The notes: a model not told the origin generated them from the sequence alone. A DNA stretch of 64,000 nucleotides from Macrocybe gigantea (GCA_011319805.1 SJRY01000293.1:124001-188000), one strand, 5' to 3'. Counted from the first letter of the stretch, positions 14,076-26,984 are shown. Program-made: numbers and translations.

Positions 14076-14879
14076 ATGCCCAAGGAAACGACCAAAGCTA
14101 AAGTGAGTTGTTCGCGTCTCGTTGGCCTTTTTTTCCTGTTCTTTCCGTTGTTTTGGGATGGTGACGTGGTGACTTGGGGGTCGGTCTGCTCGCTTCCCCT
14201 CTCGTGCCCCTGTCATATCCAATGCGACTATCCAGCTACCATTCCGTTCTGCGTGGTCAATGCTTCCGTTCTTGTGCCCGTGATGACCATGTCATTATGA
14301 TGCGCATATAGAGCCCATCTGCGGCACTTGGCCATCCCTCTCCTGCTAAGTCTGAACGTGAACGTGACTGATCATCAAATTTTCATCTGCAGCGCAAAGC
14401 CGCCGAAAAGGCTGAAAAGGGATCCCGTGCAAAAGGGAAAAAAGACCCCAAGGCACCAAAACGTGCCTTATCCGCCTACATGTTCTTTAGCCAGGACTGG
14501 CGCGAAAGAATCAAAGCAGAAAACCCAGACGCGGGCTTTGGTGCGTTTCCTTGAATATGAGCAAGCGGAATTCCGGTTTTGACTCGTCATTGAAGGCGAA
14601 GTTGGCAAACTCTTGGGAGCCAAGTGGAAAGAACTAGATGACGAAGAGAAAAAGGTGAAATGGTATCTTTAGAGGATCTCCATCATTGCTGACAAGTTGT
14701 TTTAGCCTTATATCGAGCAAGCCGCTCGCGATAAGACGAGGGCAGAAGAAGAAAAGGCTGCATATGATGTAAGTTCACGTCAATATACGAGCAGTGTTGT
14801 TCGAGGTGCTCATCCTTGGCAGCAGGGCTCGAAGAAGAGCGGAGGTAGCGGCGATGACGAGGAAGAAGACGAAGAGTGA
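14076..14879 (+). CDS. NHP6: NHP6-like single HMG-box chromatin protein
   Basis: This is a 117-residue HMG-B architectural protein that bends DNA and assists nucleosome remodelling and FACT. The exons are 14076-14102, 14393-14540, 14596-14654, 14706-14768 and 14823-14879, and they sum to a whole number of codons. A basic N-terminus leads into the HMG box ([40 protein letters not shown]), followed by an acidic tail (DDEEEDEE). The length matches NHP6. The first intron (14103-14392, 290 bases) is unusually long for this window. The last acceptor is a tandem CAGCAG, which could add or drop one Gln after Asp. No frame break was found. Confidence 0.95.
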
Positions 14880-17101
14880 ATTGTCGATGTATCTTTCTCT
14901 TCTCCGGCCCGCATGTCCCTGTTTTACCTCCCGTTTTTTCATTCACATCTGAATCAGCGGACTCGGCGGTGGGCACAGGATGAAGAAAGCAATGTCTATA
15001 CCCCATCGTTTCTCGGTGTCTGCTGATGATCACATCCCTGCTATCTTCTCACCTTGTCTCTGTAAATTTCGTTTTCCGGTTTGTTCTCGCTCACTGGTTT
15101 AATTATTTCTCGTCTCTGTCATTAATGTTGACTTTTCCCGGGTTGAGGAGTCACTACGTTCGCACGTGTTGTCTTTTCCTTCACCTACGTCTACATACCG
15201 ATTCTTCAGGTGCATATATAAAATAAGTCTTCGGTACATACAGTGTTGCTCCTGTCTATTCGTTGTGTCTACCAGTCTCCCTTGTTACAGTAGCATCAAT
15301 GTACAACGTTTCGTTTGTATCGTGTTTGCTCGTTGGCGACGACGCCCCACATTAAAGCCTCGGAGGACAGAATATCAGTATCTAATGCAACGCATCGGAA
15401 GAGGCGTAGAGAATTCTCGACTCGAGCAAACCGATTTTAGGTGTTCTATTGCTGCTGCCGATCAAATGGCACGTCGTGCCGTTGGTACAGTTGGATGCGT
15501 TCCTTCGCTCTCCCAGTTTACGAAGGCTCCTGCCGCTAATCGAGTCAGCAACCGACCACCTCAAAAGTTTGGCCAGTGCGTTGCATCGGCTATGTTGTCT
15601 TCAGTGTTTGTTCTTTCCTTTTCACATGCTATATCAGACTCTCTCTCGTCATTTTTCTGCAGGCATGCGACCTATAACAAGAAGAACAGGACTTATACGA
15701 TCTTAGTTATCTCGTGACCGCGATGTCCTCGCTGAACAACATTGAAACGCAGCTACGTAGCGTCAAGTTCATCTAATGAATTGGGTTCCTGGAGGTTCCG
15801 CCGCTCGTTTTTTGGGGCCTGCTCTCTGTAATGGGCTCTACATTGTGGCTGCATGGTTCCGGGATGATTTGCGCAAGGCTCATCTGATTGTCTAGTCGTA
15901 TCGGCCAAGCAAAAGTGAAGGGTGGCTCTCTAACATCTAGATGAGAGTCCCTACCCCTAGTCAGCCGCTCGTTATGCGTCGCCGCAGCAAATAAGGCACA
16001 AGAGGATCGGAATACTTATCCATCGCTGCCTATTTGCTGGATCCATGGCCCACTCTTTTTTAGTCGGTCGCGCCGTTGCTCATTATTCTCAGAGATCTTC
16101 CGGGTAGTGCCCTCGAAGAGTCAAACCTAGAGGTTCCCAACTCTTACCTTAATTTCGCGCGGAGAGGCAAACAGGATCCATGGAGGTGTTTCCTGGCCGA
16201 AAGTCTGGGCTCGAAGCCCGAGCACTTCTCTCTACCGAATTGATGCTTGATCAGTTCACAAACATTCCTTTCCTTACACCCGAATTTTATCCTTTCAGAC
16301 TATTCTGCACCTGCATGACCATCGATGGGCGTTTCGTGCTTCAACAGCGCCATTCTTAGCCTAAGTTGTATGCTAATTCAAAAGGAGCAATGGCTGATAT
16401 GTACTTGGCAGTTTGAACTGTCGCACTAATACAAATCCTACGCACCTGTTTCGGGTCTCGGTGAGTATGCTTCACATTCCGTCTTCATCAATCTAGCTTT
16501 TTTTAGCACATTTCTCACCATGCGTTCACGCGGGATAACTGGGCTGACAGAAGGTTTAACGCTCTGTAGGCTCGGTCAAGCATAACCCTAGGAACTGTGC
16601 GAACATTAAACAGTTCTTTAAAGACCGTTCCTGACTACAAACTCTCATGATCATGTCGAAGAAGGCATAGCGAGGATTCATAGTTCTTCTTTCAGACCCG
16701 AACGAGGGGCATCTTGCCCACTAGAACGGGAATAGAAGATTGGCTGCTTGAGGAGGCACTGATGTCACGTTGACCTACTGGTGACTAAAGTTCCATCCTC
16801 ATTGCAATCTTTCGCTTTCCTGAAACTGCAGAAGCTCTGCTTCCTATCGTGTGCAATCTGTCTCTAAAAGCAACCATCTCATCAGAAATCTTTGCTTTAA
16901 TAAAAATCAAGTCAGCGGCCATCGAATGCCAAATTTGGTGAGTAATGAACATCGTGATTTTTTGATTGCGAAGGACGTCTCAATATGCCTACTGCTATCC
17001 AATTGCCCAAAATACTTTCGGCGATTGGACGTGTCTTGCTTCCGCTCGATATATAAAGTTTGTCAAAGGAATTGCCTTTCAGCAGGTCATAGCCCTCTAT
17101 C
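14880..17101. other. 2.2-kb gene-poor spacer
   Basis: The left end should hold the HMG-box 3' UTR. Open frames of up to 183 codons occur (15166-15717, +) but have no domain, no convincing splice partners and a Ser/Cys/Phe-rich composition typical of chance reading. A short inverted repeat around 16205-16225 resembles a T-arm, but no tRNA fits. I see no mobile element. Confidence 0.35.
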
Positions 17102-18346
17102 ATGTCCTCCGAATCCACGGATCCTAAAGATTGGGCACCCAGTGAATCTGCGGCTGACTTGACCAGTGAACAACTAGGATTCGCCGGTGTGTTTATCGGT
17201 GCTGTCGGCTTTGGTAATGTCGATAGTCACGGCTCTTCGTCCTCATCAGCCTATCTGACTATCCCGTTTTCTTTCCAGGCGTCCATCTGACGCTTTTCAT
17301 CTGGTGCTGTCAGATCATTTACAACAAGAAGAGAAAGACTCGCTATGACTGGTACAAGCTGGCCTATATCATGACCGTGTTCATACTAAGCAACATTGGA
17401 AACGCGACCTACATCAAGTTCGCCCAAATGAGTTGGATTGATAATCGCAACTATCCTGGCGGTCCCAACGCCTACTTCTTGGAGCAGGATTCACTACTGG
17501 TGCCCGCTTTGTGCAACGGTGCTTACATTGTAGCGACTTGGTTTCAGGATAGCTTATTGGTAAGCATGATTCGCCAACCTTTAAGAAACCTCTATCTAAT
17601 TTCGTGACTTGCAGTTGTACCGGCTATGGGTTATCTATGGCGGAAACTGGATCGTGGTTATCCCGCCATCGCTCATGTTTGTAGCCTCTGTTGGTGAGCA
17701 TAACGGTCCTCGGTATCCGAACGCAATAGAGCGATAATTGGGTTTTGAACAGTGCTGTCCATCCTTCTGTTGGTGGTGCTGGTGCAACCGGGAATCACTT
17801 TCCACTCCGACGTCAGCGTCGATATCGGCACACCCTATTGGGCAATCTCCTTTGCATCCAATGTCTACATCACGCTTCTCATCGCTGGTCGACTGCTCAT
17901 GATGCGTCGCCGCTTGCGCAAGTATGGCATGGGAGGATCGATATATTTGTCCATCGCTGCTGTGCTCGTTGAATCTGCGGCCATCTATACGATTAGTGGC
18001 GTCTTGTTCATTGTACCCTTTGCGCTCAAGAGCGCCGTGCAGGATCTCTGGCTGCCCCTCCTAGGACAGACACAAGTAAGTGTCATGTTCGGACTCGTTC
18101 ACTTCAGAAGTGCCAGAACTCCGAACCACTTTACAGTCGATCGCTCCCCTTCTCGTCATTCTAAGAAGTCTTCTTGGAAGCGCCTGGACAAGTCAGACGG
18201 CCGCTGACCTTGGGGCTACTCGTTCTGGGACTGATGTCCAGTCTGATCTTTCAACATTTATCGCGGGTAGACAGACGAAAACGACGATAGAGGCATTGCC
18301 GAGCATGAAGACTGAACGTTCGCTCATTGCTCAGGTTGAAGTTTGA
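17102..18346 (+). CDS. Seven-helix membrane protein, paralogue B (unnamed Agaricomycete family)
   Basis: This intact gene encodes about 330 residues with a short acidic N-terminus, seven hydrophobic segments and a polar cytosolic tail. Visible helices include GFAGVFIGAVGFG, YIMTVFILSNIGNATYI, PALCNGAYIVATWF, SLMFVASVVLSILLLVVLV, FASNVYITLLIAGRLLM, AAVLVESAAIYTISGVLF and IAPLLVILRSLLG. The loop after helix 2 carries the family word WIDNRNYPGGPNAYF. Five exons join in phase with introns at 17214-17278, 17561-17614, 17693-17752 and 18076-18135. The seven-helix layout is receptor-like, but no G-protein-coupled receptor family is recognised. It shares exon positions and motifs with paralogue A at 8329-9351, on the opposite strand. 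Confidence 0.8.
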
Positions 18347-18485
18347 CGAGAGTATGTATCTACTTGATCTAAGTCCTAATTTATCGAAGAAGGAACGCGG
18401 TGACGCGTGTGAAGTCACATGCTTCATTTCCTTTATTTAAGTCACCTCGGAGTTTTTGTCTCGAGCATTCTGGCCACCACCACGC

Positions 18486-19388
18486 ATGTCCGAGATTATC
18501 TATCGTCAGTATGTCGGAGAATCCGACCTTCCCCATGTCATGGGCCTTGTACAGAACGAACTCAGTGAGCCCTATGTGATATATACCTATCGTTACTTCC
18601 TCCACCAGTGGTGAGCATTTCTCTACATTCTCGCGGGTCACACGACCTGTTTGGAACGGCATGGTCCTTAATCGATGCTGACAAGATTATTCTCTGCAGG
18701 CCCCATCTCTCTTTTCTAGTCAGTTGCGTCGCATGGGATGGCCTGAAAGTCGCACTAAAGTGTTATGTCAGGCATACCCTGGTGATCCCGACAGCTCTGA
18801 TCCCATCGGCGTCATAGTATGCAAGCAGAGCATGCACAAGGACTTGGCGAACAGAGGGTACATCGCCATGCTGAGCGTCAAGAAGAATTGGAGGAAACGT
18901 GGAATCGGTTAGTCACCTCCCCAGCCCTCCTTTCCGTCCTTACAAGACGTCTTAGATCATGGGATACACACCTTCGGTGCGCATTCTCTTTCTCCCTTCC
19001 TCTTTTCATCTAGCTAGCACGCTCGTCCGCAACTCCATTGAAGCAATGAAGGAAGATGGCGTAAACGAGGTTTGCGCCTTCATTCTGTCGTGTTTCTGCA
19101 TCCTCATTGTGTCGGCATTAGGTTGTTTTGGAAACCGAGTTTGATAATTATGCGGCTCTATCTCTTTATGAGTCTCTCGGGTTCATCCGAGAAAAGCGCC
19201 TTCATCGATTTTACTTGAATGGGAAGGATGCGTTCCGCCTTGTGCTGACGTGTCCGCATTCCTATTCTGACAGCGGTTCGTCGTCTCCCTCGACGATGTC
19301 GACGGTATCTAGGAGACACCGAGTGCCTTACCGAGCAATACGCATCTCGGATTACTCTGACGATGAGGACGAGGTTTCGTCGCGTTGA
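18486..19388 (+). CDS. NAA30: N-alpha-acetyltransferase 30 (NatC catalytic subunit, Mak3)
   Basis: This GNAT-fold enzyme acetylates N-terminal Met followed by a hydrophobic residue as the catalytic subunit of NatC. Landmarks of the NAA30 branch are [60 protein letters not shown] (acetyl-CoA-binding RxxGxx/A type loop), [19 protein letters not shown] and [18 protein letters not shown]. Six exons join in phase (introns near 18612-18700, 18719-18771, 18909-19012 and 19070-19120). The C-terminal 45 residues are an unstructured Ser/Arg/Asp-rich extension ([20 protein letters not shown]) beyond the catalytic core. No frame break was found. It starts about 140 bases after paralogue B. Confidence 0.93.
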
Positions 19389-21908
19389 TGTCTTGTTCCG
19401 CCTCTATCCGTCTTCTGTTAAAGGTAGTGTACATTAATAATGTTTCTACTGATTTTGTGCGAGGGTGTATAGTCCTTTACCCGACCTTTCTTATACCATA
19501 ACCTGTACAGATACTGTTGCCATATACATCTCTCATCTCACAACCTATTCTTACCCTGTTCAACAAAAGTTCGACGGGCAGCATGGATCGAGGATGCCCG
19601 TTCCATATTCGCATGTCATGACTGGTATGTGAACTATTTGTCCGATTTCTAGATCGAAGTGGGTATATGCGTTCGAGCACCTTGCCAAAGGTATACAGTG
19701 CCAGATAACCATGAAATAATGAGACGGTCGTCAAGATGGGCCACGCACATGCATCGAACCGGAGCCACTCTTCTATGACGGATGGTCTATCGGATACGAC
19801 GAACGATTTTTCCAAAGCAGGCGCATACAACAAGCTCTTCTTTTTGCAAAACTGAAGAATATGAGAATTTATACGCTCATCCTTCAACAGGCTTTTCTTT
19901 TTGAATTGGGCCATCTGAACAATCATTATGAAAAATACAAGATTTTATACCTGTCGTCGGTGCTAACTCCGGCGAACGTTCTCCACATTGGCGAGTATCG
20001 TATCTTTACGATTACTTTAATTGACCGCTTCTAACTTTTTGTCAGTTTTCCTCCCCATTCCGTCCCAACCGCAAAACCCGGACTTTAGGGCAAAGATGAT
20101 CTCACAGAGTCCGGTAGAGATGGATCTCCTTTGAAGGCGTTCTCTCGCACAGAGAAGGAACTGTACTTTCGACGATCGCCTACGGTGGCCATGGCGAAGT
20201 TCGGCCCATCATTTAACAACTGTTGGTGGTCGAAGTGGTTGTCCATTATGGCGCCCTCTAATTTTTTCACTCTAAAGAATTAAGTTTATGCCTATGCCCT
20301 TCATGTCCCGACGGTCATCCTATTGTGATTACTTAGATCCAATCGACTCAAATGGTGAGTTATTTATGTTTTCTCCATGCATGAATCCGTATTCAGTCCA
20401 ATGGTCGATCACAAGCCCGACATATTCGTAACATATGATGGCAGCCCATTCATTATCAAGATTTCGATCTGCGTCCACGAAGATGATAATATACGGCGTT
20501 GGCAAATCACGGTGTCGTCATAGTACTGCACAAGGGAAGCCGGTTTACTTGATATATATGTGCGTAATTATTACCCTTGCAAGTCTATGATGCCAGTGGC
20601 TCCAAGCCCGATCGGAAACTTGGGACGACAGTCACTCTCCAAGTCAACGCATAATATCACCAGCACTTGTTCTCAGTCAGACCGATTCGCTGGTCGATGG
20701 GCTAAAAATGTCGTTGATTCAGGTACCCTACTGCTTTCCGGTTCCTCGCAGAATCACGCAGGAAACGCTTTCATTTGCCAAGACATTGAAGATAAAACGA
20801 GCACGTCGATAATGATTTCCAGGAGGAGAGGAGGAGGATCGTCAATTCAGTAAGCAAGCATTACAGCATCGGAACAGACGCGGGCTGTCTCGTCGGAATT
20901 AGAAGCCCCACGTCTCTCGTGATGGTCAAGTCGGACAGCTGTGCCATAAAACGGGCGGCATTCACCTGCAATATCTTGTGGGTATGGAAAGATGTCGAGA
21001 AAAGTAGAGGCGGGAGGATGTGGCCGGCTGGCCAGTACGTAGCGCAGGCGAGGCATGACCCGAGGACTCCATTGCGAGGTGGCTAGCAGGGAAACAAAAT
21101 AGAGAACGAGGGTATTCTCCTCTGTCACCATCGGTATGATCTTTGGTCTGTCTAATTGTAGATGGCAAACTGATCCAGTATGCGCATAGGAAAAACCCCC
21201 ATGCCTAGATCTAAAGCTGAAGCGCTGAAGGCTGGTCAGGCTGCTGGCTTGCATGACTGAGTGGCAGCATACCGGTTGAGCATTTGCGGCTGACGTTAAA
21301 GCCGACGTCACTGTTCACATTTAACCCTAGCATGGTCGCGCCGGGCACATCTGATCCCGGGAGAATTCCCGCATTCTCTGACGGGCCTCATCATAGGGAG
21401 TATAGCGTCTATCTACAAATAATTAGCTAAGGGAGCTAGACTGGTAAATCCGGCCTGGAGCCTCTTTGTTATGCAACCATCGTTGTTGTTGCGATTGCCG
21501 GAATCGGCGGTAGGAGCTGTGATGAGAAGGATATATGACATATGTACTAACCATCCTTTAGCTTCCTCCTGCTTCGTCTGGGATCATTTACAAGCACATC
21601 TGAAGGACAGGGATTTTTATCATTCTTTGGCAGTAATTAATTGATCACAAAAATAACAACAGCGCGATCCATGCGCACAATGGCGAGCTGATCCTGTGTT
21701 TCACAGAATTTGATTCTTTTTTCAATAACGCAGGTGTTTCACCGAGAACTGCCGCAGAGGTCAGTTGACAGATGACAGATGTTTATTTCTGACTACGTTA
21801 CAAAGTAACTCAGGTATTGGGATGCCTCGTCAGAATACAGGTAGTTGTTGTCGTGACCGGATTATATGACATGTCTCAGCTCTGGTGGAGAATAGCATTA
21901 TATTGATC
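19389..21908. other. 2.5-kb spacer with unassigned open frames
   Basis: No recognised gene. Open frames on the minus strand at 19477-19926 (149 codons; contains a hydrophobic WPILTTVSLFHGYLALYTFGKVLE) and 20847-21311 (154 codons), and on the plus strand at 20560-20853, have no family match that I know. The first could be an exon of a real minus-strand gene converging with NAA30, but I found no convincing partner exons. AT-rich sequence dominates 21400-21900. Confidence 0.3.
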
Positions 21909-24536
21909 CTAATTGTAACGAAATCGAGTAGGGCTTGCATCTGAAAGTCACAGAGGTGAAATGGATTGAAATCATCAATTACTGATTCCTAATTTCTGGT
22001 TTCTTATTACTAAAAGAAATCTCAGTCGAAAGGGGCTGATTCCTCAGAATCTCTTTTGGTACTTACCCTGTCCAGGTTCCTCTAGTTCTTCCAGAGTTAG
22101 ATTCATGGGCTCTGGAATCAGATACGTAGACAAAATTCCGGTAAACATGAAACCTGCGAAGATCTTCAATCTTTTGCCCCGGGAATTTGCATGAATAGCT
22201 GTATGATGCATCGCAGAAAGAAGCCACTTACATGTGTTTCACAAATTTGTTAGGTCCTCCCTTATCTTTGAGGCCTCCAAACACAACTTGCGCTATGATG
22301 GCTCCGAGCTTTCCGCTCGCTGCACTAATACCATGGGCTGTTGATCGATATCGGGTCGGAAACAACTCCCCGGGTACGATAAACGTCGTCGTGTTCGGTC
22401 CAAAGTTCGTGAAAAAGTTGGCGAGACCATAAAAAAAGCCAAAAGCGCCATTTTTCGCCGAATTCTGAGGTGTGGCCAGTGTGTCATACGTGGTTCCTGT
22501 GAAAGTTACATATCAGGGTGCGAATGCATGAAAAGGCGAAAATGATTAACCCATGACAAGAAGGAGGACTGTAAGAGCGCTAAAGCCCAGAAACTGGATA
22601 GACTTCCTGCCCCAAACATCGATGAGAGCAAAGGACATGTAATAGCCCGGGATTAATCCAGCTGCAGCAAGGATCAAATTGGCATTACAATTGCTTTGCA
22701 GGACTTCGTGCACAGCTTGACCGACAAGCGCAGATTCTGTCGCATTAACTGTGATGTCATTTGCGCTACAGAAACTGACTATCGTTGTACCAGCAATGGT
22801 GATATTTGCAGTGGAGTCATGCGAAGTCTTGAACAGGTTGCTACCTTCCAAGACTATGGTGTTGTTAAGGCCTAAACCATAGAAAGCCATCTAGAGAAGA
22901 CGTCAGTGGATGAAGCGATATCGTATGTACTTGAAGACAAGCTCACGTCCAGGGCGAACCAGGAATAGGCAGTCCCGAATAAAACCTTGAAGTTTTCCAG
23001 CTTTCCAAAATAATCGTAGAAGTCCCTCAAGCTCGCTCTCGGCATTAATTCTGACTGAGGTGGAGTTGATGTTGGAGTGTGAGTTGTATCAAGTGTCAGC
23101 ATCTCGACAGCATCTGTACTGGAAAAGGGACGGATTGGATTCGGTGTATTGTTCAGCATTTCGCTGATATCCTTGGCAGCCTTTTCCACGTTATGTTCGA
23201 TGTCCATGGTAAAGCGAGGCGACTCGGGTATTGTAAGCCGGAAGTAAAGTGCAAGGACAGCAGGGACGCATCCGAGGCCGAACACAATTCGCCACATATG
23301 ATCAAGCTTGTTTACATCATGGGCAAGGCTGTCCGCATAGGCATTGTTCACAATGTGGCAACCAGAGTGCATGCTGTACTCATGTCAAACGCGTCGCTGA
23401 TGCTGGGAAATGACCTGTGAAACCTACTCAAGTATCCCCATCCCTGTGAAGCAAAGACTGCAGTCATCATCCTTCCACGCAGCCTCAGGGATGCAAACTC
23501 TGATGAAATCACTGCACTGAGTGGGTAATCGCCACCTATACCGACACCTAGCTGGTCCAGAATCAATAACCAAACTACCAAGTGAGAAAAACTGACCAAC
23601 CAGGAAACGCCATGCAATAAGCACTCCAATTAGACTCACTCCACAACCTTGGCCAGAAACAGCCTGACCAAACGTGGCAATGATCATGATGATGAGTTCA
23701 AGCCCGTCTGAGACAGGGGACATTCGTCAGCACAATCCGCGAAGTCAGAGACTGGGGCATTCACAGATTCTCTTACGGCCAACCTTGTCAGCCAGCCAGC
23801 CAAAGAACAACTGGCCAAATAACGTCCCGGCAGACGTTGCCACTTTCAATCCGATGTCCTGATTGCGATCCAACCGTCGAAGAGGTCCGGATGTCCTGTC
23901 TGCGGCGAATCGAGGTTCAGCGGCCCGGGAGTAGGACCCTTGGGTAACTAAAGTAACGAATTCTGACCGTTTCCATAAAGGTATCCTAGCATGATGGAGG
24001 CGATGTCGATCGCGAATATGTCATAGCTAGAATGTAGGAAATCAGTATTCATCAGAAAACAGAGGAAAACTCATACGCGTCAGTGAAGAAGCCGATGCCT
24101 GCTATGAGACAAACTTTAGCATGAAGCCATCTGGAACGCAGAATCAGTATGTAGGCACAATTTGTGAGGGTGGAGTAAGATGAGCCAGCATACGAAAATG
24201 GCGCCTTGTCAATTTCTGCAAGTAAGGCGGAACGGCGATCAAAATCGCTGTCGCTGGTACGAGTATTCACCCTTTGCAGTGGGCTGTTCAAAGCTGCAGG
24301 CGGAACCTCTGTCGGCCTGCAACAACTCGAATGTTACATTAAAATGAGAAGGCGGGTGACCAGTCACACGCACTGCACTGCAGAGTGGATCTGGTTGATT
24401 TCATTAAGCAAATACAATGAAAAGGACTTCTCCGAGACTGCGTCGACTGCGACGTACATCTCTTTGTTGATTGTTCCTGTGACTAGCCATAAGTTTCATA
24501 GACAATCTCCACGGACACGCACACTTACGAATTCAT
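21909..24536 (-). CDS. PHO84: PHO84-type inorganic phosphate : H+ symporter (MFS), one apparent one-base deletion
   Basis: This is a major-facilitator phosphate transporter. Landmarks are [99 protein letters not shown] and [16 protein letters not shown], all typical of the Pho84 group. The start appears to be an 8-base exon (24529-24536, MNS) joined over 212 bases to 24316; alternative starts are not excluded. The end is read as [10 protein letters not shown] with a stop at 21909, in an exon beginning near 21941. The large loop between helices 6 and 7 is Ser/Thr/Pro-rich ([22 protein letters not shown]). A frame break near 23356 (VAT-x-IVNNAY) fits one missing base. Phosphate starvation control is usual in the family but not visible here. 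Confidence 0.9.
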
Positions 24537-26126
24537 GGCGTCGTGAGATTCGCTATGCCGTTCACGGTGACCATAAGGATCAAGCCTCTCATTTGTCCTA
24601 ACCGATCCGCTGTTTGCATCATGGACACTCTCCTGTATAGGGAGGCCAGGCATCGTCAATGAGGGAGGGAGGCCGATGTGATTACATTGGATTTGCTTTT
24701 AAGTGAATCAGTTGCACGCTGGCACCTACGTCGATTGATCTGCTTTCCCCGCAGCGACGAGCAAGCGCCCAACGTCCAACCTTCATGCGGGGGGACAGGA
24801 ATCATGGCACAACAAACTAAGGTTTTTGCACGTTTGTGATAGGACTTCCACTTAGGGAATTCTATACGAAGTCGACCCGTCCAGAATAGTGAATCCAGTT
24901 TGTTCCCATGTCACCTTGGTGACAGGGAAAAGGGCGCCGTTCGTGCAGAAATTGGGTGGATTGACCGTGGAGTCTATCACGGATGCCGGGTGAGCCACAA
25001 CTGAAGCTTACGGTAGATCCACCAAAAGAAAGGGAGAAATTTTTGACCCCAATAACGATGGATTTGTGCAGTTGGCTACAGATGAATATCTTCGAGTCAT
25101 TCAAAATCAAGAGGCGGCGGTGTAATCTGATCTGGGGTGGGCATCGCTTGGATATGCCAGACAAGGTTGCAACGCCATCATCATGATACAAAAGCTAAAG
25201 TGCCTCTGTTTACTCTGATCGTTGCTTGGCGGATGTCTTATTCAAGCATCAAAGAAGGACAGTGCCGCCAGTGAGCGCTGAGCACTGAGCTTTTATTGTG
25301 ACTAACCTTGAGCGATATCAACGATTGTAACCTTTCATAATGTCAAAAGCTTACAGTCGTCAGGCCCAATGGTATATTGCACCCCATGATCATTGAATAA
25401 GGACCGAAGCTACAACCTTCTCTGCTTTGTCCTCCACTGCAGCCTACAATCAACGCTACAATGCTGCCGTATCTGAACAAGATTTCTGATTGGTGGAAAC
25501 AATAGACTGGCCGCTTAGGACCCGAACCTACGCCTTGGTATGTACAACAGATATCTGCATGGGAGGGTGTCGACAGTGAGACGAGGCATAGGTATCATCA
25601 ACTTGATTGCCCTACCGTGGTACTTGGTGCTTAGAGCAAATTAATGTTTGTTTTAATTTCTACCCTGCCAGCGCTTGTGACGGATTGGAGGGCTGGGATG
25701 CATCTGGATTGGGTGGCCTCAGGTGTTAATGCCACTGAGCAATACTAGTCTGTTAAATGTAAGTCATAGCAAAACATTTTCTCGTTTCTCTCCAGCCATT
25801 CCATCAGATCATGCACACTTGGGCCCTAGGGGCTATTTAAGCATCCGATTCACAAGGCGTCACTTAATTCAATATACCAATGCTATGCTCTCTGGCTGCG
25901 TCACCTGTCAGGCGACACCAAACAGCTTTGCCCAGGTGGTCGCGACTCGGCACGATTCATGAGGCTCCTGGCCGGGAACGTAGGCGCCAGTCATGACGCA
26001 TTCTTACGCCCGTAGGGCAGCTTTATTGATTCACGCCTCCTCTACAGGAGCCCTCCCGGAGGTGACCGTCCTTATTTTTCAGCACATAGAGACCCAACCA
26101 TTTCCAACCCCGAGTACACGTATCAG
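24537..26126. other. Spacer without recognisable gene
   Basis: Short open frames (up to 109 codons, 24862-25191, minus) have no recognisable features. The sequence near 25300-25700 is AT-rich. I see no repeat or mobile element. Confidence 0.3.
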
Positions 26127-26984
26127 CATGCTCGCTGTTGCTCTATTCTTTTCACTGCTTATACCATCAGTCCGATCGCTTCCAGAGAGGCACGAGTCAC
26201 GTCTGACCCGCATGATCAGTGTCATTTGCCCTCGAGTACTGCGCCCTGCCAGGCAGAAAAACAGGAACCGTTTATTCGGCATGTATGCGGGATGGTATGG
26301 AACTAGAGCGGCGCCGATATTTTCCTCAGGCTCCGTGTCAGACGGCAGAACGTCAGCTTCTTGGGGGCAATGCGGTCTTCTCTGTCTAGGAGAGCGAGAC
26401 TACCGTCTTTGTCAAGCCACCGGACGCGCAGCCAACATCCGTCCAGCCAATATCCGTCCATACAGCGACTGAAGAAATCAGCACATCTGAGATGAATATG
26501 ACAAAAATCTTCGCGCGTCGCTTCCCCCGACCAGAGCCGAGCAACGTTTGCCGTCCTCTCTCAATCCGCTGTATACGGTGTGTCGAAGTGACACAGTGGA
26601 TATCTCGAGGCAGGACTCGGCGGTCGCAGTCATGTTTCTTACCGAGGGTGTAGACCGGAAGTCGACGGTCGTCCTCCCTCCTGCGAGTCAGACGCACGTT
26701 TCGTCGGATATTGCTGCGGGTACAGAGCTGGTTTTTCCAGATACCACATCATTATGAAGATGAGCGCTAGTGTACCTGGCTATGGCGACTGGAGCATGCA
26801 CACCGGGGTGCGTTCAACTGCCCATTCCGCGGTAGTGGAAGAAACATGTATGGTATGCTCTTCCACGCAGTCCCCGTCTCTCACCTGCACGACCGTAACT
26901 ATAATCGTAGCATACGTGCCCCGTGCTGTCACAGCCACGCAGCAGATCGTGCGCGAGACGACGGAGGTCACTGTTACCTTCTAG
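26127..26984 (+). CDS. Possible secreted protein, structure unresolved
   Basis: At 26127 a methionine is followed by a good signal-peptide-like stretch (MLAVALFFSLLIPSVRSLP). Downstream frames continue the same Thr/Ser/Pro/Val-rich style in three different registers: ETTVFVKPPDAQPTSVQPIS from about 26396, VLPPASQTHVSSDIAAGTE near 26680, and CTTVTIIVAYVPRAVTATQ before a stop at 26984. The register changes could be introns or lost bases of the kind seen elsewhere. The composition resembles fungal secreted or cell-wall Thr/Ser-rich proteins, but no family is recognised and the gene model is speculative. Confidence 0.3.

Noticed and set aside
15166..15717. 183-codon plus-strand open frame after the HMG-box gene
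   Set aside because: No domain, no plausible splice partners, composition like translated pyrimidine-rich spacer.
16158..16240. Possible tRNA: CTGGG-CTCGAAG-CCCGA arm with a weak GAGAG/CTCTC closing stem
   Set aside because: No A-box or D-arm, T-loop lacks the TTC start, and the acceptor stem has mismatches; probably a chance inverted repeat.
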